From the NCBI RefSeq assembly GCF_003326475.1, contig NZ_JPWA01000034.1, positions 1 to 53,294 of the forward strand: a DNA stretch of 53,294 nucleotides, given 5' to 3'. Shown here one piece after another: positions 1 through 9,761 of this stretch. The notes under the pieces were generated by a model, which made no database searches, was not told the DNA's origin, and worked only from the letters and a program-made list of their open reading frames with translations. Numbering within the stretch: the stretch's first letter is position 1; the number at the start of each line of letters is the position of its first letter. The stretch is from Thalassospira xianhensis MCCC 1A02616 (GTDB lineage Bacteria > Pseudomonadota > Alphaproteobacteria > Rhodospirillales > Thalassospiraceae). Made by a program: the position numbers and the translations under genes.

Positions 1-17
1 GGTCACCGCCGGGCCTT
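1..17 (+). rRNA. 3' end of a 5S rRNA gene (partial)
   Basis: The first bases (GGTCACCGCCGGGCC) match the usual 3' end of alphaproteobacterial 5S rRNA, where the closing helix I strand follows a GUAGGUC motif. About 105 bases downstream lies tRNA-fMet, and the order 5S then tRNA-fMet at the end of an rrn operon is common in alphaproteobacteria. Only the tip is visible, so the call rests on this short match plus context. The rest of the gene would lie left of the window. Confidence 0.62.
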
Positions 18-58
18 CCAAACACAGCAAGCATATTCCCTAACCACACAAAACATCC

Positions 59-87
59 AACGCCGCCTCACATCATGATGCGGCGTT
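59..87 (+). terminator. Hairpin between 5S and tRNA-fMet
   Basis: AACGCCGC at 59-66 is perfectly complementary to GCGGCGTT at 80-87, with a 13-base loop that itself contains ATCATGAT. No long T-run follows (ATCTATTT), so it is either a weak terminator of the rRNA unit or an RNA-processing hairpin between 5S and the tRNA. Confidence 0.4.
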
Positions 88-121
88 ATCTATTTAACCC
101 ACCGGTTAAAATACACCCTGA

Positions 122-198
<77 letters not shown>

Positions 199-209
199 AC
201 TTTAAAAAA

Positions 210-234
210 GCTCGCCCTCGTGGCGGGCTTTTTT
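210..234 (+). terminator. Rho-independent terminator after tRNA-fMet
   Basis: GCTCGCC at 210-216 pairs with GGCGGGC at 222-228 (one T:G wobble) around a five-base loop, followed by six T. It sits 12 bases after the tRNA CCA and would end the rRNA/tRNA transcript. Confidence 0.88.
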
Positions 235-264
235 AATGTTCGTTTGCCGGGGGCTTATGGATTG

Positions 265-298
265 GAACCCGCAACAGGCCAAGCCTGTTGCCAGGTTC
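265..298. repeat. Long imperfect hairpin next to tRNA-fMet
   Basis: GAACC, two bases, CAACAGGC, loop CAA, GCCTGTTG, three bases, GGTTC: a 13-pair interrupted hairpin. It is followed by further short palindromic pieces (GGCC AAA GGCC at 308-317) and at 344-353 by AATCCTGCCC, identical to ten bases of the tRNA-fMet 3' part (180-189), then AACCA. The stretch 240-387 has no gene. It may be a palindromic repeat or the remnant of an insertion at the tRNA; I cannot tell which. Confidence 0.4.
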
Positions 299-387
299 TT
301 TGCGCAGGCCAAAGGCCGGAGCTGAGCGAACGTAGGGAGCGCTAATCCTGCCCAAGTAACCACTTCTGCTATAAATGTCGGCGCCGT

Positions 388-1167
388 TTATCTTGATGGC
401 ACAATAGATTGGGCAGCTTCAACAACAAGCGGGGCAATTTCCGCTTCTGCGCGTTCGATGGTCCAGCGGATCGATGGCAGAGAACAGTGGATGGCGCCAA
501 CCGGTATTCCGTCAATGCTGCAGATCGGGGCGGCAACGTTGACTTCATCGGGTAAAACCTGCCCCTGAGTGGTGCAATATCCCTTTTCGCGTGCCATCAG
601 GATATTGTCGAGTATGGCGCCACGATCCATCGTTGTTCTTTGAGTGTATTGCCGGGTCGGCCAATTGCTTACCGCGTCACGGATGGCCTGATCGGACTGG
701 CGGCTCAGAATGACGCGCCCGGACGAGGCAACCAGTGCCGGCACCCGTCTGCCAATCGCCGAAGCCCCGAAATTGGTGCGGTGGTTGGGCATGCGCACGA
801 CATAAATAATATCGGTTCCGATTGGCTCGGCCATGTTGATGGTTTGTGATGTCTGGCGGCTCAGGTCGATCAGGCGCGGCATTGCCAACTGTGCCAGATA
901 ATCGGCCCATAGATAACTGTACGCCATTTCCAGATATTTGACGGCTGGCCGAAACCGGCGGGTTTCAGGATTTTTTTCCAGATAGCCAAGCTCGTATAGC
1001 GTGTTGGCGTATCGTTGGGCTGCACTCTTTTCAAGACCGGTAACCTTTACAAGGTCGGCCAGGCCAAGTTCTGTTTTATCTTCGGAAAAAGCTTCAAGTA
1101 TCCGCATGCCCTTTTCAAGGGATGTGACAAAAAGGGTGTCCTGCTGCCGGGCTTTGGCATCCGTCAT
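388..1167 (-). CDS. IclR-family transcriptional regulator
   Basis: The 259-residue protein has the family's usual length and two-part build. A winged helix-turn-helix covers about residues 15-75 ([12 protein letters not shown] start, then the [15 protein letters not shown] recognition region). An IclR effector-binding domain follows from about 90, with the typical stretch GTDIIYVVR and a late C-P-D-E-V/A-P-I motif region ([15 protein letters not shown]). IclR proteins bind small metabolites and repress or activate a neighbouring operon. It is transcribed away from the ABC transporter/peptidase operon starting at 1347, with 179 bases between. Inference: it controls that operon. The effector is unknown. 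Confidence 0.9.
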   Translation of the reverse strand: MTDAKARQQDTLFVTSLEKGMRILEAFSEDKTELGLADLVKVTGLEKSAAQRYANTLYELGYLEKNPETRRFRPAVKYLEMAYSYLWADYLAQLAMPRLIDLSRQTSQTINMAEPIGTDIIYVVRMPNHRTNFGASAIGRRVPALVASSGRVILSRQSDQAIRDAVSNWPTRQYTQRTTMDRGAILDNILMAREKGYCTTQGQVLPDEVNVAAPICSIDGIPVGAIHCSLPSIRWTIERAEAEIAPLVVEAAQSIVPSR

Positions 1168-1243
1168 GGTTACATTTCCTCGTTTTTTTTAATGGCAAAC
1201 GTGCTGGTTGACATGCTGCTTCCAGTTGCCTTATCGTAGTTAT

Positions 1244-1272
1244 ATACAGTACGCTGTATTACAATATAATAC
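1244..1272. promoter_or_regulatory. Overlapping inverted repeats, probable IclR operator
   Basis: ATACAG-TACG-CTGTAT (1244-1259) overlaps GTATTA-CAATA-TAATAC (1256-1272). Both are perfect inverted repeats in the regulator/operon intergenic region. IclR-type operators are commonly short AT-rich palindromes of this size. Assignment to the adjacent regulator is inferred from position only. Confidence 0.5.
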
Positions 1273-1346
1273 AAGGTGTTTTAAATACATCTAATGTGTC
1301 TTGCCGCAAATATTGCGAAGCGGGGCATTCATATCAGGAGGCTATA

Positions 1347-2864
1347 ATGAAACAGATCCTTAAGGGGGCTGGAATCTTTGCCCTCGCCATGGCCGCTGCT
1401 GGAACAGCCGCTGCCAACAAAGCTGACGATACCCTCAATGTTGCGTTCTCCAAAGAACTTGAGAATGTCGACAGTTATTTCAACTCTGCGCGTGAAGGCG
1501 TCATCCTGCAACGCTCGATCTGGGATGGACTGGTTTACCGCGATCCTTATACCGGCGAGTATCAGGGCAATCTGGCGACAGACTGGAAATGGGTTGATGA
1601 CAAAACCCTTGAATTCAATCTTCGCCAGGGCATTACCTTCCACAATGGCGAGCCTTTTGATGCTGACGATGTGGTCGCGACCGTGAACTGGGTTGCGGAT
1701 GAAAAGAACGGGGTGAAAACCCAGCGCAACGTCAACTGGATGGAAAGTGCTGAAAAGCTTGACCAGTTCAAGGTCCGCATTCATCTGAAAGCACCATTCC
1801 CCGCAGCAATCGAATATCTTGCCGGGCCGGTATCGATTTACCCCAACGAATATTACGCCGAAGCCGGTCCGACCGGCATGGGACTTAATCCGGTAGGGAC
1901 CGGTCCTTACAAGGTTGTTTCGGTCGAGCCGGGCAAGCGTTTCGTGCTGGAGAAGTACGAAAATTATCACAAGGACAGCCCGAAGGGGCAGGCCAATATC
2001 GGTCGTCTGGATATCCGCACCATTCCCGATTTCAACACGCAGGCGGCCGAACTGTTCAGTGGCGGTCTGGACTGGATCTGGCAGGTGCCGCCAGATCAGG
2101 CCGAAAGCCTTGGCGCGATGGGTGAATTTACCGTCGCTAACGAAAGCACCATGCGCATCGGTTATCTGCAATTTGATGCCGCTGGACGCAGTGGTGAAGA
2201 TAATCCGTTCACCAACAAGCTTATCCGTCAGGCAATTTCGCATGCCATTGACCGCGAAGCCATTGTTGCATCGATGCTTAAGGGTAAATCGCGCGTCGTC
2301 AATTCGGCCTGCTTCCCGTCGCAGTTTGGCTGCGCACAGGACGTCGCTGTCTATGACTATGATCCTGAAAAAGCCAAACAGCTTCTTGCCGAAGCCGGTT
2401 ATCCGGATGGACTTGAAATTGACTTCTATGCCTATCGTGATCGCGAATATGCCGAAGCGATGCTTGGCTATCTCGAAGCGGTCGGCATCAAAAGCAATTT
2501 CAAGCTTTTGCAATATTCGGCACTGCGTGAACTGAGCATGAAGGGCGAGGTGCCGATGTCATTCCAGACATGGGGTTCCTATTCGATCAACGATGCGTCG
2601 GCGATCGTCAGCCAGTATTTCAAGCTTGGCAGTCTTGATAGTGCGCAAGACGAGCAGGTCAAGGAATGGCTGGATGTTGCCGACAGTTCCGTGGATTCCG
2701 ACGAGCGCAAGGAATACTACGCCAAAGCCCTGAAGCGTATTGCGGAAGAAGCCTATTGGTTGCCGTTGTTCTCCTATAACTCGAACTACGTGTTCACCAA
2801 GGATCTGGAATATGCACCGACCACGGATGCTATTCCGCGCTTCTTCCAGATGAACTGGAAATAA
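1347..2864 (+). CDS. Peptide/nickel-type ABC transporter substrate-binding protein
   Basis: This 505-residue periplasmic binding protein belongs to the DppA/OppA family (SBP_bac_5). The start at 1347 is chosen over an upstream frame-extension because AGGAGG lies eight bases before the ATG and the N-terminus then is a clean Sec signal (MKQILKGAGIFALAMAAAGTAAA). The mature part shows family stretches such as GNLATDWKWVDDKTLEFNLR and NPVGTGPYKV, and ends with a typical lobe containing RQAISHAIDREAIV. It leads the operon with two permeases, two ATPases, a gamma-glutamyltransferase-like enzyme and an M20 peptidase. Inference: it captures a small peptide or amide, perhaps gamma-glutamylated; specificity cannot be read from sequence. 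Confidence 0.93.
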   Translation: MKQILKGAGIFALAMAAAGTAAANKADDTLNVAFSKELENVDSYFNSAREGVILQRSIWDGLVYRDPYTGEYQGNLATDWKWVDDKTLEFNLRQGITFHNGEPFDADDVVATVNWVADEKNGVKTQRNVNWMESAEKLDQFKVRIHLKAPFPAAIEYLAGPVSIYPNEYYAEAGPTGMGLNPVGTGPYKVVSVEPGKRFVLEKYENYHKDSPKGQANIGRLDIRTIPDFNTQAAELFSGGLDWIWQVPPDQAESLGAMGEFTVANESTMRIGYLQFDAAGRSGEDNPFTNKLIRQAISHAIDREAIVASMLKGKSRVVNSACFPSQFGCAQDVAVYDYDPEKAKQLLAEAGYPDGLEIDFYAYRDREYAEAMLGYLEAVGIKSNFKLLQYSALRELSMKGEVPMSFQTWGSYSINDASAIVSQYFKLGSLDSAQDEQVKEWLDVADSSVDSDERKEYYAKALKRIAEEAYWLPLFSYNSNYVFTKDLEYAPTTDAIPRFFQMNWK

Positions 2865-2889
2865 TCCTCCGGATCAGGGGTTCAGAACG

Positions 2890-3807
2890 GTGTTGGTATA
2901 TACGTTAAAAAGGCTTGGCCTGGCCTTGCTGGTGACGCTTGCCGTCTCCATGCTTAGCTTCGCGCTTCTCTATCTTTCGGGGGATCCTGCGGCGGCTATT
3001 GCTGGTGAAACGGCAAATGCCGAGGATATCGAAGCTGTAAGGGTTTATTACGGTTTTGATCGACCATGGGTCGTTCAGTATGGCGAATGGATGTTCAATG
3101 CGATCAGGGGGGATTTCGGCACAAGCTATTACTTCAAGCTGCCGGTATCGCAATTGGTTGCCGAACGTCTGTCCGTCACGATGTTGCTTGGCGTCTGCGG
3201 AATCTCCTTTGCGCTTCTGACGGCTGTGCCTTTGGGTGTTGCCGCCGCCGTTCGCCCCAACAGCATTATTGACCGGATTGCCCTGTTCCTTTCGGTCATG
3301 GGGCAGGCCATGCCTAGTTTCTGGTTTGGCCTGGTCCTGATTGTCCTGTTCAGTATCAAGCTTCGCCTTCTGCCGCCTTCCGGTTCGGACAGCTGGCAAA
3401 ACTTTGTGATGCCGACCATTGTTCTGGGCTATTACGCGATGCCGGCCATCATGCGCCTGACCCGGGCCGGGATGCTTGACGTGCTCGGTGCGGATTATGT
3501 CCGCACCGCACGCGCCAAGGGGGCGGGTGAATTCAGGGTCATGTTCAAGCATGCCCTTCGCAATGCCATCATCCCGGTTGTCAGTCTGGCCGCCGTTCAG
3601 ATGGGCTTCATGCTGGGTGGATCGATTGTCGTTGAATCGATCTTTGCCCTGCATGGCGCGGGCTATCTGGCATGGGAATCCATTGGTCGTAACGATCTGC
3701 CAACCGTGCAGGCCCTGATTCTGGTGTTTTCGATGTTCTATATCGTCTTCACCTTCCTGTCGGATTTGTTGAATGCGTGGCTTGATCCGCGCATGAGGGT
3801 AGGCTGA
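2890..3807 (+). CDS. Dipeptide-type ABC transporter permease (DppB-like)
   Basis: A 305-residue inner-membrane permease with about six hydrophobic segments. The start is GTG, preceded by AGGGG about ten bases upstream. The N-terminus (YTLKRLGLALLVTLAVSMLSF) is the usual first helix of DppB proteins. The cytoplasmic EAA-type coupling loop is visible as YVRTARAKGAGEFRVMFKHA near residue 200, the contact site for the ATPase. It starts 25 bases after the binding protein and ends one base before the next permease, so they are one transcription unit. Confidence 0.93.
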   Translation: MLVYTLKRLGLALLVTLAVSMLSFALLYLSGDPAAAIAGETANAEDIEAVRVYYGFDRPWVVQYGEWMFNAIRGDFGTSYYFKLPVSQLVAERLSVTMLLGVCGISFALLTAVPLGVAAAVRPNSIIDRIALFLSVMGQAMPSFWFGLVLIVLFSIKLRLLPPSGSDSWQNFVMPTIVLGYYAMPAIMRLTRAGMLDVLGADYVRTARAKGAGEFRVMFKHALRNAIIPVVSLAAVQMGFMLGGSIVVESIFALHGAGYLAWESIGRNDLPTVQALILVFSMFYIVFTFLSDLLNAWLDPRMRVG

Positions 3808-3808
3808 C

Positions 3809-4732
3809 ATGACCAACACGACCGAAACCATCAACACAGTGGCGCCCAAGGTTGAAGCTGAAGTCCTGAGCGGCCCGACACCACGCCAGATTTTGCTGAC
3901 CAAAATCCTTGGTCACAAGGGGCTGATGTTTGGGGCCATCGTGCTTCTGACCATTTTCCTGATGGCGCTCTTTGCACCACTTCTGGCGCCTTATGATCCG
4001 TATCAGCAGGATTTGATGCATCGGATGATCCCGCCCGTCTGGGATGCCAAGGGCAGTTGGGAAAACATTCTTGGCACCGATCATCTGGGGCGGGATTATC
4101 TTTCACGGTTGCTTTATGGCGCACGCATTTCATTGGCCATCGGGGCGATTGCGGCCCTGATTTCCGGCATTATCGGCACCAGCATGGGGGTTGCGGCCGG
4201 TTATTTCGGTGGCCGTGTCGATGCCTGTGTCACCTTTCTGATCAATGTGCGTCTTGCCATGCCTGTGGTTCTTGTGGCGCTGGCGGTGGTGGCGCTGTTT
4301 GGCGGATCACTTCAGGTGGTGATCACGGTTCTTGGCCTTTTGCTTTGGGATCGGTTCGCGGTCGTGATGCGATCTGCCACGCTGCAATTGCGATCGATGG
4401 AATATGTTACGGCAGCCAAGGCCATCGGCTGTTCGACCAAACGCATCCTGTTTAGCGAAATCATGCCCAATATCGCCAACAGCCTGATCGTGATTGTGAC
4501 GCTTGAAATGGCGCATGCCATTTTGCTTGAGGCCGCCCTATCGTTCCTCGGCCTCGGGGTGCAGCCGCCAACACCGTCCTGGGGCTTGATGGTGTCGGAA
4601 GGCAAACAGATGCTTCTGTTCCAGCCATGGATGATTGCCATCCCCGGTGTCGCGCTTTTCATCCTTGTTCTGGCGATCAATTTGCTGGGCGACGGTCTTC
4701 GTGACGTTTCCGCACCTGAAAACCGCAACTAG
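3809..4732 (+). CDS. Dipeptide-type ABC transporter permease (DppC-like)
   Basis: A 307-residue permease, the second membrane subunit. The hydrophilic N-terminus leads to a first helix (GLMFGAIVLLTIFLMALFAPLL), then the DppC hallmark LGTDHLGRDYLSRLLYGARISL near residue 90, and an EAA loop (YVTAAKAIGCSTKRILFSEI). The sequence LEAALSFLGLGVQPPTPSWG near the C-terminus is typical of this subfamily. It starts one base after dppB-like and ends ten bases before the first ATPase gene. Confidence 0.94.
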   Translation: MTNTTETINTVAPKVEAEVLSGPTPRQILLTKILGHKGLMFGAIVLLTIFLMALFAPLLAPYDPYQQDLMHRMIPPVWDAKGSWENILGTDHLGRDYLSRLLYGARISLAIGAIAALISGIIGTSMGVAAGYFGGRVDACVTFLINVRLAMPVVLVALAVVALFGGSLQVVITVLGLLLWDRFAVVMRSATLQLRSMEYVTAAKAIGCSTKRILFSEIMPNIANSLIVIVTLEMAHAILLEAALSFLGLGVQPPTPSWGLMVSEGKQMLLFQPWMIAIPGVALFILVLAINLLGDGLRDVSAPENRN

Positions 4733-4742
4733 GGGCATCAGC

Positions 4743-5738
4743 ATGGAAAACATTCTTTCTGTTCGCGGCCTCACGGTCGATATCCCGCTGGCGGCCGGAA
4801 CGCTGCATGCCGTGCGCGGCATTGATTTTGATGTGAAGCGGGGGGAAACCCTTTGTGTGGTGGGCGAGTCCGGTAGTGGAAAATCCCTGACATCGCTTGC
4901 GATCATGGGGCTTCTGCCCAAGCAGGCGCAACGTTCGGCGCAGGTTCTGGATTTTGAAGGTGTCGATCTGCAAACCGCGTCCAATCGGGATATGCGCAAA
5001 CTGCGCGGCAACCGGATTTCGATGATCTTTCAGGAGCCGATGACCTCGCTTAATCCGGCATACACGATTGGCGATCAACTGACGGAAGCCCTTTTGCTTC
5101 ATCGCAAGGTCCCCAAGCCGGTTGCACGTGATCGTGCCATCGAACTTCTGGAAAAGGTCGGGATCACGGCGGCGGCAAACCGCATGAAACAATATCCCCA
5201 TCAGCTTTCCGGTGGTTTGCGTCAACGCGTGATGATTGCCATGGCCCTGATGGGCGAACCCGATCTGATCATTGCGGATGAACCGACAACCGCCCTTGAT
5301 GTCACCATCCAGGCCCAGATATTGCGTCTGCTGAAGGATCTTCAGCGTGAACTGAACATGGCGATGATCCTGATTACCCACGATCTGGGCGTGGTGGCCC
5401 GCATCGCGGACAAGGTTGCCATCATGTATGCCGGTGAAATGGTCGAAGCAGGGAGTGCCGCCGAAGTCTTTACCGCGCCAAAGCATCCTTATACCCGCGG
5501 GTTGCTTAATTGCATTCCGGTGCCGGGCAAAACCGCGGTTGGTGAACATCTGGGCTCGATCCCCGGTATTGTGCCGTCTCTTATCGGTGATGTGGCCGGC
5601 TGTGCTTTCCGAAGCCGCTGTGACGAGGCAACCGCGCAATGTGCGACCGATATACCGGCCCGGATTTCACCCGCCGGGCATCTTTATCGCTGTGTTCACG
5701 ATTATGACATGAACCAGCCGAAATCGGGGGAAGCATGA
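4743..5738 (+). CDS. Oligopeptide ABC transporter ATP-binding protein (DppD-like)
   Basis: A 331-residue ATPase. Walker A is GESGSGKS, the signature LSGGLRQRV, Walker [13 protein letters not shown], and the H-loop is ITHDLG. The C-terminal oligopeptide/dipeptide extension carries cysteines in [15 protein letters not shown]; in this subfamily such cysteines can bind an iron-sulfur cluster. The frame is open further upstream, but ATG 4743 has AGGGGC before it and matches the family start. It overlaps the next ATPase gene by ATGA. Confidence 0.94.
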   Translation: MENILSVRGLTVDIPLAAGTLHAVRGIDFDVKRGETLCVVGESGSGKSLTSLAIMGLLPKQAQRSAQVLDFEGVDLQTASNRDMRKLRGNRISMIFQEPMTSLNPAYTIGDQLTEALLLHRKVPKPVARDRAIELLEKVGITAAANRMKQYPHQLSGGLRQRVMIAMALMGEPDLIIADEPTTALDVTIQAQILRLLKDLQRELNMAMILITHDLGVVARIADKVAIMYAGEMVEAGSAAEVFTAPKHPYTRGLLNCIPVPGKTAVGEHLGSIPGIVPSLIGDVAGCAFRSRCDEATAQCATDIPARISPAGHLYRCVHDYDMNQPKSGEA

Positions 5739-6703
5739 TGTCCGTTCCGGTTCTTGAACTTGAGAATGTTTCCAAGATTTTTTCGATCAAGCAGGGCATC
5801 TTTGGCAAACGCAAGGATCTTCGCGCGGTTGATGAACTGACGCTGAAACTGCAAAAGGGTGAGGTCCTTGGCCTTGTCGGGGAATCCGGCTGTGGTAAAA
5901 GTACCCTTGCGCGTATTTTGCTGGGACTGGAAACGCCGACACAGGGCCGGGTTCTGGTCGATGGCGAAGACATTACCACCCATGACAGATCCTATCTGGC
6001 GCGGCGTATCCAGCCGATTTTCCAGGACCCTTATTCATCGCTGAACCCGCGCAAGACCATCGGCGATATCATCTCGTTACCTTTGCGTGTGCACAAGGTC
6101 GGCGATCCGCGTGACTGGGACAAACAGACCGCCGATATTCTTGATGTTGTCGGTTTGCCCAAACGGGTTTTGCGCAGTTATCCAAGCCAGCTTTCAGGAG
6201 GCCAACGTCAACGTGTGGCGATTGCGCGCGCCCTGATCATGCGACCGGAAATCGTGATCTGCGATGAACCGACTTCGGCCCTTGATGTGTCGGTACAGTC
6301 GCAAATCCTTAATCTGCTGTCGGATTTGCGCAATGAATTCGGGCTGACCTATCTGTTCATCAGTCATAACCTCGCGGTGGTCGAACATCTCGCAACAAGG
6401 GTGGCGGTCATGTATCTGGGCCGCATCGTCGAGGAAGCAGACGCGTCTTCGCTGTTTGCCGGTCCGGATCATCCTTATACCAATGCGTTGCTGGAATCCG
6501 TTCTGACGCCGGACCCGTCCCTTGGTGTTCCCGATACGCAATTGGGGGCCGTATTCCCCAATCCGATCAACCCGCCCAGTGGATGTCATTTCCATCCGCG
6601 CTGCCCGCGCGCGATTGATATCTGTTCGACCAAGGCCCCGGTCGCGACCCTTCGTCAGGGCAAGCGGGTTGAATGTCATCTGGTCGAAGGGGCGGTTCAA
6701 TGA
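5735..6703 (+). CDS. Oligopeptide ABC transporter ATP-binding protein (DppF-like)
   Basis: A 322-residue partner ATPase. Walker A is GESGCGKST, the signature LSGGQRQRVAIARAL, Walker B IVICDEPTSALD. The C-terminal extension has GCHFHPRCPRAIDIC. The start overlaps the stop of the first ATPase by four bases and its own stop overlaps the next gene's ATG in the same way, indicating translational coupling through to the hydrolase. Confidence 0.94.
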   Translation: MMSVPVLELENVSKIFSIKQGIFGKRKDLRAVDELTLKLQKGEVLGLVGESGCGKSTLARILLGLETPTQGRVLVDGEDITTHDRSYLARRIQPIFQDPYSSLNPRKTIGDIISLPLRVHKVGDPRDWDKQTADILDVVGLPKRVLRSYPSQLSGGQRQRVAIARALIMRPEIVICDEPTSALDVSVQSQILNLLSDLRNEFGLTYLFISHNLAVVEHLATRVAVMYLGRIVEEADASSLFAGPDHPYTNALLESVLTPDPSLGVPDTQLGAVFPNPINPPSGCHFHPRCPRAIDICSTKAPVATLRQGKRVECHLVEGAVQ

Positions 6704-8286
6704 TCCGCGACAATTTTTCCAACATGCAGTCGATCCGTAAAAACGTCGTCACCGTCGAAAATGGTGGGGTGGTCGCAGCCCAGCATAAGCTAGGCGCCCA
6801 GGTCGGGGCTGACATTCTTGCCGCCGGTGGCGATGCCATCGATGCCGCGATTGCCACATCCTTTGCCATGGGGGTTGTCGAACCCTGGATGAGTGGCCCG
6901 GCCGGTGGCGGTGCCATGATGATCTATCGCGCCGATGAAGACCGGACCTATTGCATTACCTTCGGGATGCGTTCCCCCGCCGGGCTTGATGTTGCGGATT
7001 ATCCGTTATCGGGCGAAGGCGTTGCAGGCGACCTGTTCCCATGGGCGCGGGTCGTCGGGGATTGTAACCAGATTGGCGCAACCGCGATTGCAGTACCCGG
7101 GACCGTTGCCGGTATGGGTCTTGCCTTTGACCGTTTTGGCACGATGCCGTGGGGAGATCTTGTATCGCCTGCGGCAAAGCTTGCATCCGATGGGTTATCG
7201 GTTGATTGGTATGCCGCTCTCATCATCGCGGCCAGTACCCGCGAACTTGCCAAAAACCCCACCGCGGCAGAGACCTTTCTGGAAGACGGGCAGTGGCCGA
7301 CTATTGCCGGATGGACGGCCCTTTCGGACAAGCGGATCAATCTTGACCGGATGGCGGCCACCCTGCAACGCATTGCCGATAAAGGTGCACGTGAGTTTTA
7401 CGAAGGTGATCTTGCGGCGGGGATCGTTGCCGATGTCAGGGCTGCCGGGGGATGTTTGTCGCTTGATGACATGAAGTCCTATCAGGCTGTTTTGTCCGAT
7501 CCGCTGACAACATCCTATCGCGGGGGAATGGTCTATACGCCGCCTGCGATGACGGCGGGTGAAAACCTTGCGGAATGTCTGGAAATCCTGTCGCATCAGA
7601 ATTTTGAGGGGACGTCGCCGGGGGCGGATGCCTATGGGGCGTATGTCGATGCGCTTAAGGCGACTTATAAACGCCGCTTGCGCGATATGGGGGACGTTGA
7701 TGACAGTCGCGCCCCTGCCTGCACCACGCATTTCAGTGTGACGGACCGACATGGCAACATGGTCGCGGTGACCCAGACATTGCTGTCCATTTTCGGATCC
7801 AAGGTCGTGCTGCCCGGAAGCGGGCTTTTGATGAATAACGGGATCCTGTGGTTCGACCCCGAACCGGGACGGCCAAACTCGTTAGCACCCAACAAACGGT
7901 GTTTGATGAATGTCTGCCCGGCAATCGGGCGGCACAAGGACCGGCGTTTTGCCATCGGGGCATCGGGCGGGCGCAAGATTTTGCCAGCCATTCTGCAACT
8001 GACATCCTGCCTGATGGATTTCGATATGACCCTCGAAGATGCCTTTCATCAGGCGCGGGTTGATTTCAGCGGCGGCGATACGGTGATTATCGATCAAAGC
8101 CTTTCGCCCGACATCATTGCGGCTCTGGGCGAAGGGCATCGTTGCGTGACCACGCGCCGCACTGCTTTCCCCTATGCCTTTGCCTGCCCGGCGGGGGTTC
8201 TTCGGCAGGGAAACATCAATCAGGGCATGACCGAAATCATGTCGCCCTGGGGCGATGCGGTGGCGGAAAACCGGGATGTTTCGTGA
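6700..8286 (+). CDS. Gamma-glutamyltransferase family protein, cytoplasmic type
   Basis: This 528-residue N-terminal-nucleophile hydrolase would cleave or transfer a gamma-glutamyl group. The TTHFSVTDRHGNMVAVTQTL segment (about residues 345-365) carries the Thr that, in this family, is exposed by self-cleavage into large and small subunits. Family features also include GPAGGGAMMI, an Arg in FGMRSPAG, and LLMNNGILWF. There is no signal peptide, unlike periplasmic Ggt, so it should act in the cytoplasm. ATG 6700 overlaps the upstream stop (ATGA). Following an oligopeptide importer, it probably processes the imported compound. Glutathione is one possible substrate, but other gamma-glutamyl or acyl amides fit equally. 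Confidence 0.88.
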   Translation: MIRDNFSNMQSIRKNVVTVENGGVVAAQHKLGAQVGADILAAGGDAIDAAIATSFAMGVVEPWMSGPAGGGAMMIYRADEDRTYCITFGMRSPAGLDVADYPLSGEGVAGDLFPWARVVGDCNQIGATAIAVPGTVAGMGLAFDRFGTMPWGDLVSPAAKLASDGLSVDWYAALIIAASTRELAKNPTAAETFLEDGQWPTIAGWTALSDKRINLDRMAATLQRIADKGAREFYEGDLAAGIVADVRAAGGCLSLDDMKSYQAVLSDPLTTSYRGGMVYTPPAMTAGENLAECLEILSHQNFEGTSPGADAYGAYVDALKATYKRRLRDMGDVDDSRAPACTTHFSVTDRHGNMVAVTQTLLSIFGSKVVLPGSGLLMNNGILWFDPEPGRPNSLAPNKRCLMNVCPAIGRHKDRRFAIGASGGRKILPAILQLTSCLMDFDMTLEDAFHQARVDFSGGDTVIIDQSLSPDIIAALGEGHRCVTTRRTAFPYAFACPAGVLRQGNINQGMTEIMSPWGDAVAENRDVS

Positions 8287-8352
8287 AACACAAAATGCTC
8301 CGTCGTTCCTTTGGGAATTGGATGGCTTATCGGAAAGAACAAGGATCAATCA

Positions 8353-9735
8353 ATGTCAACGCGTGCTGATGCTATCGAAAATGTAACCCGGTATTTTGAA
8401 AATGGGCAGTTTATCGACGAACTGCGTCGAATGGTCGAACAGAAAACCGAAAGCCAGAAGCCCGATAATCTCGAGGCGCTGTATGGCTATCTTACCGATG
8501 TGATTGTTCCGATGGTGCGCGATATGGGATTTGAAACCCGCATCATTGATAATCCCAAACCCGGTTTCGGACCGTTCCTGTTTGCCGAACGCCGCGAAGG
8601 CGACGATTTGCCGACCGTCCTGACATATGGGCATGGCGATGTGATCCTCGCACAGGAAGGCGAATGGCGCGAAGGCCTTGAGCCTTTCAAGCTGGTGATT
8701 GAAGGTGATCGGGTTTACGGGCGCGGTACGGCGGATAACAAAGTGCAGCATTGCATCAATCTGGCGGCCCTGCGGTCGGTCATTCAGACACGTGGTGCAT
8801 TGGGCTTTAACTGCAAGGTCATTATTGAGATGGGCGAAGAGGCGGGGTCGCCCGGCCTTGCCGAACTGTTTACCAATTATCGCGATCTTTTTGCCGCCGA
8901 TGTCCTGATTGCATCGGATGGCCCGCGCCTGAGTGCAGACCGCCCGACGATGTTCATGGGGTCACGCGGGGCGATTAATTTTGCCCTGTCGCTTAAATAT
9001 CGCGAAGGCGGGCATCATTCCGGGAACTGGGGCGGTTTGCTGAAAGACCCGATGATTGTTCTTTCGCATGCGATTGCATCCATCGTTGATCGTCGCGGAC
9101 AAATACAGGTACCGGAATGGCGTCCTGACAGCCTGAGTGACGAAGTCCGGGAAGCCCTAAAGGATTGCGCAATCACCCAACCCGAAACCGGGCCGACAAT
9201 CAACCCTGACTGGGGCGAGGAAAGCCTGTCACTGGCGGAAAAGGTTTATGGCTGGAACAGCTTTGCGGTCCTTGCGGCAAAGGCCGGAAACCCGGAAAAA
9301 CCGGTCAATGCCATCGCGCCTGAAGCCATTGCGCATTGCCAGTTGCGTTATGTGGTCGGAACGGATGCGGATGACATTCTGCCGGCTTTGCGCCGCCACC
9401 TTGACAAACATGGCTTTACGGATGTTGAAATCATTCCCTCGGCGAAGGGGTTCTTCCGGGCAACCCGGCTTGACCCGTCCCATCCGTGGGTTACGCGTGT
9501 ACGTGATTCAATCGTCAAGACCACCGGAACCAAACCGGCAATCCTGCCCAATCTTGGCGGGTCGCTGCCCAATGATACATTTGCCTATATCCTTGATTTA
9601 CCGACAGTCTGGGTGCCGCACTCCTATGCGTCATGCTCTCAGCACGCTCCCAACGAACATATCCTGCAAAGCCTCAGTCGGCAGGCCCTGCAAATGATGG
9701 CCGGAGTGTTCTGGGATATCGGCGACAGGGCTTGA
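8353..9735 (+). CDS. M20 family metallopeptidase
   Basis: A 460-residue zinc peptidase of the ArgE/DapE/CPG2 clan. Metal-site motifs are visible: TYGHGDV (His), YGRGTADNK (bridging Asp), EMGEEAGS (general-base Glu and metal Glu), SDGPR (Asp), and a late CSQHAPNEH (His). A dimerisation domain is inserted in the middle, as usual. The start at 8353 follows AAGGAT. The gene lies 66 bases after the gamma-glutamyltransferase and on the same strand. Inference: it splits the dipeptide or amide left after gamma-glutamyl removal. The protein has no signal peptide. Confidence 0.9.
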   Translation: MSTRADAIENVTRYFENGQFIDELRRMVEQKTESQKPDNLEALYGYLTDVIVPMVRDMGFETRIIDNPKPGFGPFLFAERREGDDLPTVLTYGHGDVILAQEGEWREGLEPFKLVIEGDRVYGRGTADNKVQHCINLAALRSVIQTRGALGFNCKVIIEMGEEAGSPGLAELFTNYRDLFAADVLIASDGPRLSADRPTMFMGSRGAINFALSLKYREGGHHSGNWGGLLKDPMIVLSHAIASIVDRRGQIQVPEWRPDSLSDEVREALKDCAITQPETGPTINPDWGEESLSLAEKVYGWNSFAVLAAKAGNPEKPVNAIAPEAIAHCQLRYVVGTDADDILPALRRHLDKHGFTDVEIIPSAKGFFRATRLDPSHPWVTRVRDSIVKTTGTKPAILPNLGGSLPNDTFAYILDLPTVWVPHSYASCSQHAPNEHILQSLSRQALQMMAGVFWDIGDRA

Positions 9736-9761
9736 ACCCGATCATGATGGGGGCAAGAGAA

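Noticed and set aside
1329..2513. 394-codon open frame on - opposite the peptide-binding protein
   Set aside because: Shadow of a well-supported gene; no ribosome site or domain.
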